Counted from the stretch's first letter, positions 8,287 to 18,112 are shown. The stretch is 64,000 nucleotides of DNA from CAITJF01 sp032654645 (GCA_032654645.1 JAULAW010000013.1:1-64000), one strand, 5' to 3'. Notes: generated by a model from the sequence alone, not told the origin. Numbers and translations: made by a program.

Positions 8287-8718
8287 ATGACCAAACAAAA
8301 TATGCTTCCGGCTCCACCCAAGATGGCGACGTTCAACCTCACTATCGAGGAGGGGGAGCGAGCCAAGCTGATGGCGTTTATGAGCTCGGATTCGTGGGAG
8401 CGCGCCGAAAAGGTACGTCATGCAACGATTCAGGAATGCACCAAAAGCCTTGAGCATTGCATCAGGTGGGCGGAACGCGATTGCGGCAGTTCGCGCGTGT
8501 TCGCACATTTTCTCGCTTCACTCTACAACGGTTTTCGCGTCAAGGCAGATGTGAGCGATATTGGGGCGCTTGACCCGGAGAATTTTGAGCACCTGATAAA
8601 TGTAATGCGTCTGTGTTACATAACCCAGCGCGAACCACATACCTTCATAGATAACGGCAGTGAGGTATTCGAGGGAATTATCCGCCAGTGGGGCATGGAG
8701 AAGAAATGTAATGGTTAG
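8287..8718 (+). CDS. Hypothetical mobile-element protein (DUF7673-like)
   Basis: 143 residues, soluble, no signal peptide. The C-terminal half (FLASLYNGFRVKADVSDIGA, LDPENFEHLINVMRLC, FEGIIRQWGMEKK) resembles a family of unknown function found on ICEs and phages that I would place near DUF7673; this is from memory of the pattern only. It has its own promoter and SD and overlaps the following BRO gene. Confidence 0.65.
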   Translation: MTKQNMLPAPPKMATFNLTIEEGERAKLMAFMSSDSWERAEKVRHATIQECTKSLEHCIRWAERDCGSSRVFAHFLASLYNGFRVKADVSDIGALDPENFEHLINVMRLCYITQREPHTFIDNGSEVFEGIIRQWGMEKKCNG

Positions 8719-9538
8719 CACTATGCCAGGCTCCGCCACACCCGCCGTATTTATTTTTAATGGCACTCAAATTCACGCCTTCGCCGATGGAGGCGGTGAG
8801 ACGTGGTTTTCTGCCAGTGATGTTTGTGCTGTTCTGGGTTATAGCAACGATAGCGATGCCATCGAAAAATACTGCCGGGAAAAGGGAATCGCGAAACAGT
8901 ATCCACATGCTGAAAGTGAGAATCCGGGATTAACCTACATCAACGAAGGTAACCTCTACCGCCTGATCATCAACTCCCGCAATGAAGACGCGCATGCCTT
9001 TGAAGCGAAGCTGACTGAGGAAATTCTTCCCTCCATCAGAAAAACGGGAGGCTGCGCCACACCACAAGATGCCAGCGCACTCTCCCCCGTCCAGCAGAAC
9101 GCCTTGTGGCAGATCGTCTCCCAGCGTTCGGGGAACGCCGATATCTGGATTCGCTTCAACGATCATTTCGAGATTGGCAACTACAGTGAGTTGCCCGCAG
9201 AGCGTTTTGTTGATGCAGTTTCTTTTCTTGCCGCGTTGACCACAAACGATACGTTGTCCGGCACGCGATACCAGTACCCACGCGCCATGCTCGATCAGCC
9301 GCACTTTGTTGCGCCGGATGCTGGTAAAGCCTGCTTGTCGCTGTCCATGCTGTCAGACCCTGCACAGTTCGAGTCTCCGCTTATGTCGCTGTTGAATCAA
9401 CTATGCAGCGAGGGACACGACATCACCGCGCCGCTTGATGAGGCTGTGGCCATGCGCGCGGCCATGCAGCAGACGGACAAGGTGCTGGATGAAATCCGGC
9501 TGATTGCACTCAAGGCAAAATCGGGGAGACTGGGATGA
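8711..9538 (+). CDS. BRO-N domain antirepressor-like protein
   Basis: 275 residues. Residues about 10-110 form a BRO-N domain (ETWFSASDVCAVLGYSND, GLTYINEGNLYRLIINSRN, FEAKLTEEILPSIRKTGG), the DNA-binding domain of phage/viral antirepressors. The remainder has no recognised domain. Start at 8711 (VSTMPGS...) overlaps the end of the upstream gene. Inferred role: counters the XRE repressor or another element regulator. Confidence 0.8.
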   Translation: MVSTMPGSATPAVFIFNGTQIHAFADGGGETWFSASDVCAVLGYSNDSDAIEKYCREKGIAKQYPHAESENPGLTYINEGNLYRLIINSRNEDAHAFEAKLTEEILPSIRKTGGCATPQDASALSPVQQNALWQIVSQRSGNADIWIRFNDHFEIGNYSELPAERFVDAVSFLAALTTNDTLSGTRYQYPRAMLDQPHFVAPDAGKACLSLSMLSDPAQFESPLMSLLNQLCSEGHDITAPLDEAVAMRAAMQQTDKVLDEIRLIALKAKSGRLG

Positions 9539-9695
9539 CCTACGAAAGATGTGATATAGGCAAGCTTTGATGATTTGTGAGAATACGCTATGAACTGAAC
9601 ATCCTGATACCGAACAAATTATCGATAGCATGGATAGCGTGTTGGAAGAAATGAACCGCTAAGTGTTTTACAGAAACATTTAATTTATTTAAATC

Positions 9696-9932
9696 ATGAG
9701 ACTCACTACAGAACGATTGACAGAAATCACCCACTTGACTCGCAAGAGCGCGCAAGTGGCGTGGTTTCGTCAATATCTTGGCGTAGACGTGCCGTGTGAT
9801 CGCTTTGGCCCTATACTAACCGACACCACCTATGAGAAACTCCTTGAAAAAAAGTTAGGACTTGTGCAATCTAACGCCCCAGAGCAAACTAGAAATAAGA
9901 TTTACTTGGTAAGGAATTCGATAGGGGCATGA
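9696..9932 (+). CDS. DUF4224-like protein
   Basis: 78 residues: RLTTERLTEITHLTRKSAQV AWFRQYLGVDVP then a basic tail. This is the pattern of the small DUF4224 proteins encoded directly upstream of phage integrases; possible excision/regulatory role. One base separates its stop from the integrase start region. Confidence 0.72.
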   Translation: MRLTTERLTEITHLTRKSAQVAWFRQYLGVDVPCDRFGPILTDTTYEKLLEKKLGLVQSNAPEQTRNKIYLVRNSIGA

Positions 9933-9933
9933 A

Positions 9934-11103
9934 ATGGCCGACAAACGACACTCTCATAGGACATTAACTGGAACTCGAATCTATATTAAGGATGGCAGTT
10001 TCAAATATTTGTCGCCCGAACCAATGCTCAACCCTCAAACGGCAAAAGTGAGCCAGTGGCACACTTTGTGTCCGGTCAAAGACGGGGAAGAAAAAGCCCG
10101 AGAATTAAAAACTATCTTAGTCGGAGCGATAATTGAACGTGAAGGTAGTGGTGATTTTCCTGCATATTTTGACAAGTGGCGCAAAAAGATGCTGGTAGAT
10201 CGTACCAAAGCTTCGCCCAAAGATCCCGCCAGAGCGATTGTATGGGCAACTGGCACCCGTAACTTTGAGTCAGATTCTCGCCTGATAGAAAAAGCCTTTC
10301 GAGATTGTGATGTTGCAAAAATTGAGCCTGTTGATGTAGCTGAATTTCTTGATCAATGGGAGGGACAGCGCATAGCGCAAACTCGCAAAGCTACTTTATC
10401 CAAATTTTTCGCTTGGTGTTGCCGAAAAGGCTATTGTAAAACCAATCCCGCGAAAGAAGTAGAAGTAAAAGCTGCTCAAAAGAGGAGTGTATATATCACA
10501 GACGAACAATTCAATGCTGTAACTGCGGCATTGCTTGTGGGCGAAGATAAAAAACCCACCCGCACAGGTGAAATGGTCAAATGTTATATGGAGCTGCTTT
10601 ACATGCTATTTCAGCGTGGCACAGAAATTCGGCTTTTGCGATGGGATCAGATCGTTGATGGTGGAATATTATTTACGCCAACTAAGACGGAAAAGGCTGC
10701 GGGTACAAATGTCCAGTGGCCTATTACAGATGCCGTGCGCGAAGTTCTAAAAACAGCTAAACGCATAGCAAAAATGAACAGCATGTATGTAATAAGTAAC
10801 GAGCAAGGCCAGCCATATACTACACATGGCATTGCAACATTATTCAGCCGAGCATGCAAACGTGCAAAAATCGAAGGGATTACCTTAAAGGATATTCGCT
10901 CCAAGGCATCCACTGATGCAATCAAGCAAGGATATACCATGAAACAGCTACAAGTATCCCTTGCTCATACAGACGAAGCCACCACAAGGGGCTATGTCAG
11001 GAACAAAGTTGCTCCTATAAACGAGATAGTTTTACAGCCTCCGTCAGCAAAAAAAGACGTTTATCTTATCGAATCCGGTAAGATCGCCGGTAAGATAAAC
11101 TGA
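9934..11103 (+). CDS. int: Tyrosine integrase of the ICE
   Basis: 389-residue site-specific recombinase. A core-binding domain (about 55-170) precedes the catalytic domain. The box I Arg lies in FQRGTEIRLLRW, the beta-hairpin Lys in TPTKTEKAAG, box II is LKDIRSKASTDA (Lys in place of the usual His, as in some phage integrases), then SLAHTDEATTRGY carries the His and the nucleophilic Tyr. It points at the tRNA-Pro gene 28 bp beyond its stop, the classical position for the recombinase of an element inserted in that tRNA. Confidence 0.92.
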   Translation: MADKRHSHRTLTGTRIYIKDGSFKYLSPEPMLNPQTAKVSQWHTLCPVKDGEEKARELKTILVGAIIEREGSGDFPAYFDKWRKKMLVDRTKASPKDPARAIVWATGTRNFESDSRLIEKAFRDCDVAKIEPVDVAEFLDQWEGQRIAQTRKATLSKFFAWCCRKGYCKTNPAKEVEVKAAQKRSVYITDEQFNAVTAALLVGEDKKPTRTGEMVKCYMELLYMLFQRGTEIRLLRWDQIVDGGILFTPTKTEKAAGTNVQWPITDAVREVLKTAKRIAKMNSMYVISNEQGQPYTTHGIATLFSRACKRAKIEGITLKDIRSKASTDAIKQGYTMKQLQVSLAHTDEATTRGYVRNKVAPINEIVLQPPSAKKDVYLIESGKIAGKIN

Positions 11104-11131
11104 CAAACAGCTTGCAACCACTTGATTAACC

Positions 11132-11208
11132 TGGTCGGGGTGGAGAGATTCGAACTCCCGACATCCTGCTCCCAAAGCAGGCGCGCTACCAGGCTACGCT
11201 ACACCCCG
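11132..11208 (-). tRNA. tRNA-Pro (anticodon UGG), CCA encoded
   Basis: On the minus strand a complete cloverleaf: acceptor stem CGGGGTG/CACCCCG, anticodon stem-loop CTGCTTTGGGAGCAG with TGG, T-loop GTTCGAATC, and encoded 3' CCA. Its 3' end faces the integrase, so it is the probable attachment site and appears reconstituted by the integrated element. Confidence 0.95.
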
Positions 11209-11249
11209 AAAGCGCGGCACTATACATGGCGCGTGGCGAAAAATCAATT

Positions 11250-11825
11250 TTACTCTTTTGATTTTTGCGTAATTTGCGGCATTGCCAACATCAGGTAATA
11301 AATCATCGACCCCAGGGTGAGCAGCGCAGCAATGTAAACTAACAGTGTCCCTGCTTCGTGTACGGAAAAAGTCAGCACGGGTTCGTGATAGAGCAGCAGC
11401 AAAATTGCAATCATCTGGAAGGTGGTTTTGACTTTTCCCAGCATGGACACTGCTATGCTTTTGTTGTTGCCCAGTTGCGCCATCCACTCGCGCAAAGCGG
11501 AAATGGCGATCTCACGACCAATGATGATGAAAGCGATAATGGCATCTACATAAGCCAGGTTAACCAGCATAACCAGCGCGGCTGCCACCATCAGTTTATC
11601 TGCCACGGGATCCAGAAAAGCGCCGAACGCGGAAGTTTGGTTCAGCGTGCGCGCCAGATAACCATCCATCCAGTCGGTGACAGCGGCAAGCGCAAAGATG
11701 AGTGTGCTGACCAGATGTTTGTGGTGCATGCTGAGAGTGCTGTCGGATACATAAAATACGGTAAAAAATACCGGAATCATTACTATCCTGAACCAAGTCA
11801 GCAAATTGGGAATATTGAATGGCAT
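11250..11825 (-). CDS. pgsA: CDP-diacylglycerol--glycerol-3-phosphate phosphatidyltransferase
   Basis: Inner-membrane enzyme of phosphatidylglycerol synthesis (CDP-DAG + glycerol-3-P to PG-P + CMP). The CDP-alcohol phosphotransferase signature is complete: TDWMDGYLARTLNQTSAFGA then FLDPVADKL. Several transmembrane segments are present and the length is usual. I use ATG 11825 (MPFNIPNLLTW); a TTG at 11846 would add seven residues. It lies 27 bp downstream of uvrC, a common arrangement. Confidence 0.93.
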   Translation of the reverse strand: MPFNIPNLLTWFRIVMIPVFFTVFYVSDSTLSMHHKHLVSTLIFALAAVTDWMDGYLARTLNQTSAFGAFLDPVADKLMVAAALVMLVNLAYVDAIIAFIIIGREIAISALREWMAQLGNNKSIAVSMLGKVKTTFQMIAILLLLYHEPVLTFSVHEAGTLLVYIAALLTLGSMIYYLMLAMPQITQKSKE

Positions 11826-11851
11826 GGGCAGGTTGATCTGAAACAAATCCC

Positions 11852-13687
11852 TTAATGCAATTGTTGATAAATTTTTTCCGCGAGCGCACGGCTGATACCT
11901 TCTACCTGCGCCAACTCATCCACGCTGGCTTGGTAAACACCCTGCAGGCCGCCAAAACGAGCCAGCAGATTGCGCCTGCGCTTTCCCCCTACCCCGCTGA
12001 CATCCTCCAGCATGGACGCCATACGCGCCTTGCCGCGCTTGGACCTGTGCCCGCTAATGGCAAAGCGGTGCGCTTCATCGCGCACCTGCTGAATCAAATG
12101 CAGCGCCGGGCTATCAGATGATAATTGTAGCGGCTTTTCCTGTTGTGGAAGCAACAATTGCTCCATTCCTGGCTTACGTTCCACACCTTTAGCCACGCCC
12201 ATTAGCGGGATGTCAGATAAGTTCAGTTCCGCCAAAACCGCACGTGCTACGCCCAATTGCCCGGCTCCACCATCAATCAACACCAGATCGGGACGCTTGC
12301 CCTCTCCTGCCTGCAATTTCTGGTAGCGGCGCAACAAGGCCTGACGCATGGCCGCGTAATCATCTCCGCCGGTAATGCCGGTCCCTTCGACAGAGCTCAG
12401 GACAGGGATGTTGTAGCGCCGGTATTCGGTGGTGCGCATGGAAAGATTGTCGTACACCACGCAAGAAGCGATGGTAGCCTCACCCATGGTATGGCTGATA
12501 TCGAAGCATTCGATGCGCGACAGTTGCGGCAATGACAACACGGTACGCAACGCCTCCAGTCGCACCAATTGTCCTGCTTGCTGACTCGCATGTTGACGCA
12601 GTGCCAGCAGCGCATTGTCCCGCGCCATATCCAGCCACTGGTGGCGTTCACCGCTGGCGCTGTGGCGTATCTGCACCTTGTGTCCGGCCTGCTCGCTGAA
12701 TAAAGTTTCCAGCGCCTCCGTGGCAATTTCAACACTGGTGAGAATCAGCGGCGGCATACTGCGGCTCAGATAATGCTGTGCCAAAAATGCCTCCAGAATT
12801 TCGCCCGGCGCTTGCCCTTCAGCGTTTTGCGGAAAAAAGCTCTTGTCGCCGAGGTGCCTGCCACCGCGCACCATGGCCAGATTTACGCACACCACGCCGC
12901 CCAGTTCAGCCATGGCGACAATATCCGCATCTATTGCCCGGTCGCTTTCCATAAACTGTTTTTGCTGCACCGTATGCAGCGCGTGCAACTGGTCACGCAG
13001 CGCTGCGGCCTGCTCGTAATGCTGAGCCTCTGCAGCCTGCTCCATGGCTTGGCGCAGCATCCCTTCCACTTCTCCCTGCCTGCCCCGCAACAGCAGCGTT
13101 ACACTGTGCATATCGGAGGCATATTCCTGTTCGCTGATCAATCCAACACAAGGGGCGGTGCAGCGATGAATCTGGTGCAGCAAACAGGGGCGCGTGCGGT
13201 TGCTGAAAACGCTGTCCTCACAGGTACGGATGCGGAAAACCTTTTGCAGCAGTTGGATGCTTTCCTTGGCAGCATGTGAATTAGGATAGGGCCCGAAAAA
13301 TTGATGCTGCTTGCCGGTCGCACCGCGATAGTAGGCCAAACGTGGATAACGATGTCCGGTCAGCACAATATATGGGTAAGATTTATCGTCTCTAAATAAT
13401 ATGTTGTAGCGTGGCTTCAATGTTTTAATTAAGTTGTTTTCCAGCAGCAGCGCCTCGGCCTCGGAGCGCGTCACGGTCACCTCGATACGGGCGATATGCG
13501 ACACCATCAGGCGGATGCGCGGCGAAATATTGGTTTTCTGGAAATAGGAGGCGACGCGTTTTTTCAGTTGCCCCGCCTTGCCGACATACAACACTTGCTC
13601 TTGGTTATCCAGCATGCGGTACACCCCAGGCAACAAGGGCAGGCTGGCAATGAATTGCTTAGGATCGAATTCGACTTTTGGGGCCAA
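11852..13687 (-). CDS. uvrC: Excinuclease ABC subunit C
   Basis: Nucleotide-excision-repair endonuclease. It has an N-terminal GIY-YIG nuclease (LPGVYRMLDNQEQVLYVGKA, residues about 15-90), a UVR motif (about 200-235), the RNase H-like nuclease region with IECFDISHTMGE and LVLIDGGAGQL, and a C-terminal helix-hairpin-helix pair (VSGVGGKRRRNLLARFGGLQ). Full length at 611 aa. Confidence 0.96.
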   Translation of the reverse strand: MAPKVEFDPKQFIASLPLLPGVYRMLDNQEQVLYVGKAGQLKKRVASYFQKTNISPRIRLMVSHIARIEVTVTRSEAEALLLENNLIKTLKPRYNILFRDDKSYPYIVLTGHRYPRLAYYRGATGKQHQFFGPYPNSHAAKESIQLLQKVFRIRTCEDSVFSNRTRPCLLHQIHRCTAPCVGLISEQEYASDMHSVTLLLRGRQGEVEGMLRQAMEQAAEAQHYEQAAALRDQLHALHTVQQKQFMESDRAIDADIVAMAELGGVVCVNLAMVRGGRHLGDKSFFPQNAEGQAPGEILEAFLAQHYLSRSMPPLILTSVEIATEALETLFSEQAGHKVQIRHSASGERHQWLDMARDNALLALRQHASQQAGQLVRLEALRTVLSLPQLSRIECFDISHTMGEATIASCVVYDNLSMRTTEYRRYNIPVLSSVEGTGITGGDDYAAMRQALLRRYQKLQAGEGKRPDLVLIDGGAGQLGVARAVLAELNLSDIPLMGVAKGVERKPGMEQLLLPQQEKPLQLSSDSPALHLIQQVRDEAHRFAISGHRSKRGKARMASMLEDVSGVGGKRRRNLLARFGGLQGVYQASVDELAQVEGISRALAEKIYQQLH

Positions 13688-14342
13688 GACTATGCAAATA
13701 CCCGGTAATTGCGCTGAATACAGCGTGGAACATTGCCTCGTTCAAGCGTTTGGTCTGGGTATTGTAGCGGCTACAGTGGTAGCTGTCATACAGCACCAAG
13801 GCGTTCGGCAGCGTATGTCGAGCGCCATGCCCAAACACATAATCCTTGGCGCGCAAGCCCATCGCACGCAACACCGCCTGATGGGCCACCGTTCCTAAAG
13901 CCAGCACCGCTGCGCCTTGCGGCAACCCAGCCAGTTCACCTGCCAAATATACATTGCACTGCCGAACCTCGGCTGGTTCCGGCTTGTTCTGTGGCGGCAG
14001 ACAACGCACCGCGTTGGTGATGCGGCAATCACGCAAGGCCAACTCAGCATTTGCCTGACCTGCCGCATCCAGCGGCTCGACATGGCTGGAAAAGCCGAAT
14101 TGATGCAGGGTGGAATACAGCAATTTGCCGGCATAATCGCCGGTGAATGGGCGGCCAGTGCGGTTCGCCCCATGCATGCCGGGTGCCAGCCCCACTATCA
14201 GCAGGCGCGCCTGCGCATCGCCGAAGGACGGCACCGGCAGTGCATAATAATCAGGCTGCACCTTGCGCACATGTTCAAGAAAATCAGCGAGACGTGTGCA
14301 CAGGCGGCATGCAGTGATCTGTTCCGGATTTGAAATACTCAT
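13659..14342 (-). CDS. Family 5 uracil-DNA glycosylase (UdgB-like, 4Fe-4S)
   Basis: Base-excision-repair glycosylase. Motif 1 GLAPGMHGANRTGRPFTGDY and motif 3 SYHCSRYNTQTKRL are those of type-5 UDG, with iron-sulfur cysteines (CRLC near residue 12, later Cys at DCRITNAVRCLPP). Overlaps the start of uvrC by 29 bp, forming a DNA-repair pair. Known family 5 enzymes remove uracil and hypoxanthine from double-stranded DNA. Confidence 0.88.
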   Translation of the reverse strand: MSISNPEQITACRLCTRLADFLEHVRKVQPDYYALPVPSFGDAQARLLIVGLAPGMHGANRTGRPFTGDYAGKLLYSTLHQFGFSSHVEPLDAAGQANAELALRDCRITNAVRCLPPQNKPEPAEVRQCNVYLAGELAGLPQGAAVLALGTVAHQAVLRAMGLRAKDYVFGHGARHTLPNALVLYDSYHCSRYNTQTKRLNEAMFHAVFSAITGYLHSLGPKSRIRS

Positions 14343-17137
14343 GCCAGGTTATTATCTATGTGTTCCTTGATGCGTTCCAGCAACGGGCGCAGTTTGCTTA
14401 CGATGCCTCGCGCCTGTTTCACATCCGCGCAGTGCTCCAACGCCCGGCATAGATTGGCAAACCCCATCGCACCTACCATCATAGCTGGCGACTTGATCTG
14501 GTGACCCAATGCGCCCAGTGCTGCCATGCTCCCGCTTTCCAGCGCGGCTTCGATTTTGGCTATGTCTTCCCGAGCTGACTCTATAAACCGGAGAGCAAAA
14601 TCATGAATCTTTTTCCGGTCATTCCCCATCAGTTCTGCCAACACCGCAAGATCAATGATGCCCGGATCGCCACCCAGCGGTGTTTCGGCGGCAGGTACGA
14701 CAGGCACCACAGGAAGTTCTGCCGGTGGTAGCCGCACTGGAAGCCATTTGGCGAGGGTGGCATAGAACACATGCGGCTTGAATGGCTTGCCTATAAAATC
14801 ATCCATGCCGACAGCAAGACAACGCTCGCGATCCTCGTGTGTCGCGTTGGCAGTTATGGCAATTATCCGTGTTGCTGCCAAGCCCGGATCAGCGCGGATC
14901 ATCCTGGTAGCTTCGATGCCGTCCATCTCAGGCATCTGCACATCCATCAATACGCAATCGAAGTGCTCCTGCCTTAACAAGTCAAGCGCCTCTTTCCCAT
15001 TGCTGGCAACGCATACCGTCGCTCCGGCATCTTGCAGGAACCCAACCGTCACCTGCTGGTTGAACAAGTTGTCCTCAGCCAGAAGAATGTGCGCACCGTT
15101 GATTGCTGTCAGCACATTCCACTGTTTGTCTGCCTGCCATTGCTCATTATGTTCATTTTCTTCCGGCGGCGTATCGCTCTTGCCAAGCCGTACGATGAGC
15201 CAGAAAGTGCTGCCTTTGCCTACTTCGCTTTCCACCCCCACTTCGCCACTCATCAATTCTGCCAGCCCTTTGCTGATGGCTAGCCCGAGGCCGGAGCCAC
15301 CGTATTTTCGTCTGGTGGAAGCATCAGCCTGACAAAATGACTGAAACAGCTCGCCCACAACTCTTTTTTCTATGCCGATACCGGTATCCTGCACTTCAAA
15401 GCGCAGCAGGACATCGTTTTCATTTTCTTCGATCATTCTGGTGTGGATGATAATTCCGCCATGCTTGGTGAACTTGATGGCGTTGCCTATGTAGTTGAGC
15501 AATATCTGGCTTAACCGTAGCGGGTCTCCGCACAACTGCCGTGGAATGCCGGAGTCTAAATCGAAGGTAATTTTGAGGTTTTTCTCTGAGGCTCGCCATG
15601 CAACCAAGTCGAGCAGATTCTGCTTGATTTCGCCCAGATTGAAATCAATTGTTTCCAATTCAAGCATCCTGGCTTCAATCTTGGAAAAATCGAGAATGTC
15701 ATCAATGATGTTGAGAAGGTGTTCACCGGAGAGTTGTATTTTTTCAAGATAGCCGCGCTGTTTGGAATCAACCTCCGCTCTCAGTGCCAGTTGCGTCATA
15801 CCGAGAATGCTGTTCATCGGCGTGCGGATTTCATGACTCATATTGGCAAGAAAATCGCTCTTGGCGCGGCTGGCAGCTTCGGCCTGCTCCTTGGAGATTT
15901 GCAACCGTTCTTGCATCTGCTTGCGTTCGGTGATGTCGTGGAAGCCCCAGACACGCCCCGCTGGCTCCCCGTCAACCTCATAGGGCTGCGTATAACGCTC
16001 AATAAACCTTCCGTCCTTGAATTCGATCACGTCAATGCTTGCTTCTTCCGGGTGGCTGTAGAGGTGCTGCACTTTTGTGGAAAATTCTTCCGGATACTTC
16101 AATTGGCTTATGACAAATTGCAATGCGCGATGATCATCTTCCAACGCAAGGACATCGTCCGGCAGGCTCCAAAGCGCTTTAAACCTTGAGTTGAACCCGG
16201 TGATCTTTCCTGCCATATCAACAGTCAGTATTCCATCAATGGTTGATTCCAGTGTTCCTCGAAGGAGCGAAGTTGATTTCATCAATTCAAGATTCAAACG
16301 TGCTTTGTCTAGGCTGGCATGCTCTGCGGCCTCCTTTTGTTCACGCAATTCCTTGGTCGCTTCCACAATACGGTATTCCAGCGTACTGCGATCCTGTTGC
16401 AATTGCTGCGCCATCTGGTTGATGCCGATAGCCAGTTCGCTCAACTCGTCCACTTTGAGATGGGGAGATACACGCATGTTCAAATCCCCTTCCCCAATAC
16501 GGCGAATAGCCAAGCCCATATCCAGAATTGGAACAGTAATTCGCCGCGCCGCCCAAACCGCCACCATCAGGGACAAAGCCAGAACAAATAGCATGGCCAG
16601 CATGCTAAAGCCCAATATTTCCTTTCTCTGGCTGTTCAAATGGCGCTTGCTGATTTTGACAATGACCGCGCCGAGCGGTTTGGCCGGAGGGGTGTTCATC
16701 TCATCAAGTTCGCGCTCCAGTTCGCCCAACTTGATTTGGGTGGTGACAATAGGTTCATACAACACCATGGCATCCCTGTCCTGATAAATCGGGGCAACTG
16801 AATTAACCTTCTCAGGCAAATTTTCATGCCTGCCATTTTGTTTGCCAGCCGCCACCAGCAGTTTTGAATTCGCATCCAGCACCACCACCGCATCAACATT
16901 CTGATCGGCAAGAACGGCATCTGCATCCTGTTTTAACAATGCCGTGTTGCCGGAAAAAACCGCATATTCGCTGAAGAAAGCGAGCTGGCGCACCATCATT
17001 TGCGAACGTTCGAGCAACGCACGATCCAGGTCTGCAAAGCGCACGCTAATGAAATAGCCCGCGAACAATGTCGCCATCACCAGGATCGGTATCAATGCTA
17101 CCAGCAGGGTTTGCTGTTGTATGCCGGAGCGATTCAC
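14339..17137 (-). CDS. Hybrid sensor histidine kinase (HAMP-PAS-HisKA-REC-HPt)
   Basis: 932 residues, BarA-like. TM1 is about 10-33, followed by a periplasmic sensor loop; TM2 is about 175-197, HAMP about 198-250 and PAS about 285-405. HisKA carries His435 (NMSHEIRTPMNS), HATPase has N box NYIGNAIKF and G boxes DTGIGIE and GSGLGLA, the receiver has Asp732 (VLMDVQMPEMDG), and HPt has His879 (ALGHQIKSPA). The start overlaps the stop of the binding-protein gene (ATGA). No response regulator follows, so the output partner is elsewhere. Inferred: the binding protein supplies the input signal. Confidence 0.93.
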   Translation of the reverse strand: MNRSGIQQQTLLVALIPILVMATLFAGYFISVRFADLDRALLERSQMMVRQLAFFSEYAVFSGNTALLKQDADAVLADQNVDAVVVLDANSKLLVAAGKQNGRHENLPEKVNSVAPIYQDRDAMVLYEPIVTTQIKLGELERELDEMNTPPAKPLGAVIVKISKRHLNSQRKEILGFSMLAMLFVLALSLMVAVWAARRITVPILDMGLAIRRIGEGDLNMRVSPHLKVDELSELAIGINQMAQQLQQDRSTLEYRIVEATKELREQKEAAEHASLDKARLNLELMKSTSLLRGTLESTIDGILTVDMAGKITGFNSRFKALWSLPDDVLALEDDHRALQFVISQLKYPEEFSTKVQHLYSHPEEASIDVIEFKDGRFIERYTQPYEVDGEPAGRVWGFHDITERKQMQERLQISKEQAEAASRAKSDFLANMSHEIRTPMNSILGMTQLALRAEVDSKQRGYLEKIQLSGEHLLNIIDDILDFSKIEARMLELETIDFNLGEIKQNLLDLVAWRASEKNLKITFDLDSGIPRQLCGDPLRLSQILLNYIGNAIKFTKHGGIIIHTRMIEENENDVLLRFEVQDTGIGIEKRVVGELFQSFCQADASTRRKYGGSGLGLAISKGLAELMSGEVGVESEVGKGSTFWLIVRLGKSDTPPEENEHNEQWQADKQWNVLTAINGAHILLAEDNLFNQQVTVGFLQDAGATVCVASNGKEALDLLRQEHFDCVLMDVQMPEMDGIEATRMIRADPGLAATRIIAITANATHEDRERCLAVGMDDFIGKPFKPHVFYATLAKWLPVRLPPAELPVVPVVPAAETPLGGDPGIIDLAVLAELMGNDRKKIHDFALRFIESAREDIAKIEAALESGSMAALGALGHQIKSPAMMVGAMGFANLCRALEHCADVKQARGIVSKLRPLLERIKEHIDNNLA

Positions 17138-18099
17138 GGCGCCCTCCTTGTGAGTGCGCTCATTTCGTTATGCAATTCAGCCGGACTCTTGGTGCTCAAG
17201 CCGAGTGATCGCCCTACTTGCTCATTGACCATTACCTCAAATAGCTGAGGATACTGCGCGGTTGGCAAAGCAGATGTTTCCCAGAATTGCTGAATCGCCA
17301 TGGCAGCCTGCGTGGCAATCTGCGCCGGAGTGCTGAACACGGCGCACAATGCTCCTGCCTTGACATAGCCGGATGAAAAACCAATCAGGGGAACGCTGCT
17401 GCGATATGTCGCCAACAGAATATTGCGCAAGGTCGAGTTGTTATAGACCGTGGAATCGGGCAACGCCAACAGCACTTCGCTGTCTTGCAGCACCTCTTGC
17501 AGCGCATCATGCAGCGGCAACGTCGGGCTGATTACGCGCTCGTGCAGGCTTAATCCTTGCCTGGACATCTGCTGCCTGAGTTGAACCAGCTCGTCTTGCG
17601 GTACAGAATCAAACAGCACGCCTACATGGCGCTTGCCTGGCAATATGGCAGCAATCAGCCGGATCTGGCGCGCGATTGGCTGATCCAGAAATATTGCTGA
17701 AAAATTTTTTGAGTTCGCCCGCGCCGGAAAGTCGTGCAGCAATTTCTCGTACCCGGCTTTCGGGACGAGAACATTGAGAACGGCTGGTGCGTTACCGGCC
17801 GCTACGGACGTAGCGGCTTTCATCCCGACGCTGATGACGAGATCGGAATCCGGGACCGGTATGGAGGTGTCATCAATAACTACAAGATCTACATTCCTTT
17901 TGAGAATATTGTCGCGTAGCGCATGGGTGAATTCCAGATAAGGTTCACTATTTTCACCCTGCACGATGGTGACAAGTAGCGGCTTGATATGAATGGGCGG
18001 GTGGGCATAAACAGGATTTGCTGAATAAAAAAGCAACAACAAGGCTATCGCCAATCCAACCATGAGACGGTTAGCGAAATAAAGAGCCGGAATAAGCAT
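17134..18099 (-). CDS. ABC-type periplasmic substrate-binding protein (PF04392-like)
   Basis: About 321 residues: a signal/anchor segment (MLIPALYFANRLMVGLAIAL, ending at PVYA) and a two-lobed type-I binding fold (LLVTIVQGENSEPYLEF, DLVISVGMKAATSVA, KRHVGVLFDSVPQDELVQLR, VPLIGFSSGYVKAGA). No ABC permease or ATPase is nearby; the gene lies between a TonB receptor and a hybrid kinase, so I infer a sensing rather than transport role. ATG 18099 lies after the receptor stop; an upstream ATG (18237) would run inside the receptor gene. Confidence 0.8.
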   Translation of the reverse strand: MLIPALYFANRLMVGLAIALLLLFYSANPVYAHPPIHIKPLLVTIVQGENSEPYLEFTHALRDNILKRNVDLVVIDDTSIPVPDSDLVISVGMKAATSVAAGNAPAVLNVLVPKAGYEKLLHDFPARANSKNFSAIFLDQPIARQIRLIAAILPGKRHVGVLFDSVPQDELVQLRQQMSRQGLSLHERVISPTLPLHDALQEVLQDSEVLLALPDSTVYNNSTLRNILLATYRSSVPLIGFSSGYVKAGALCAVFSTPAQIATQAAMAIQQFWETSALPTAQYPQLFEVMVNEQVGRSLGLSTKSPAELHNEMSALTRRAP

Positions 18100-18112
18100 C
18101 AAACTTATCCGG

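Larger units (their letters stand above)
1..11131. mobile_element. Right end of an integrative conjugative element at tRNA-Pro
   Basis: Seen: F-type T4SS genes, an FlhDC-like activator pair, an XRE repressor, a BRO protein, a DUF4224 protein and a tyrosine integrase, all ending 28 bp from the 3' end of a tRNA-Pro gene, after which ordinary housekeeping genes begin. Known: ICEs and prophages commonly integrate at tRNA 3' ends with int next to the site. Inferred: attL/attR core is the tRNA 3' segment; the other end lies outside the window, so length and the second att copy are unseen. The gene set resembles SXT/R391 ICEs in logic rather than exact gene order. Confidence 0.8.
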
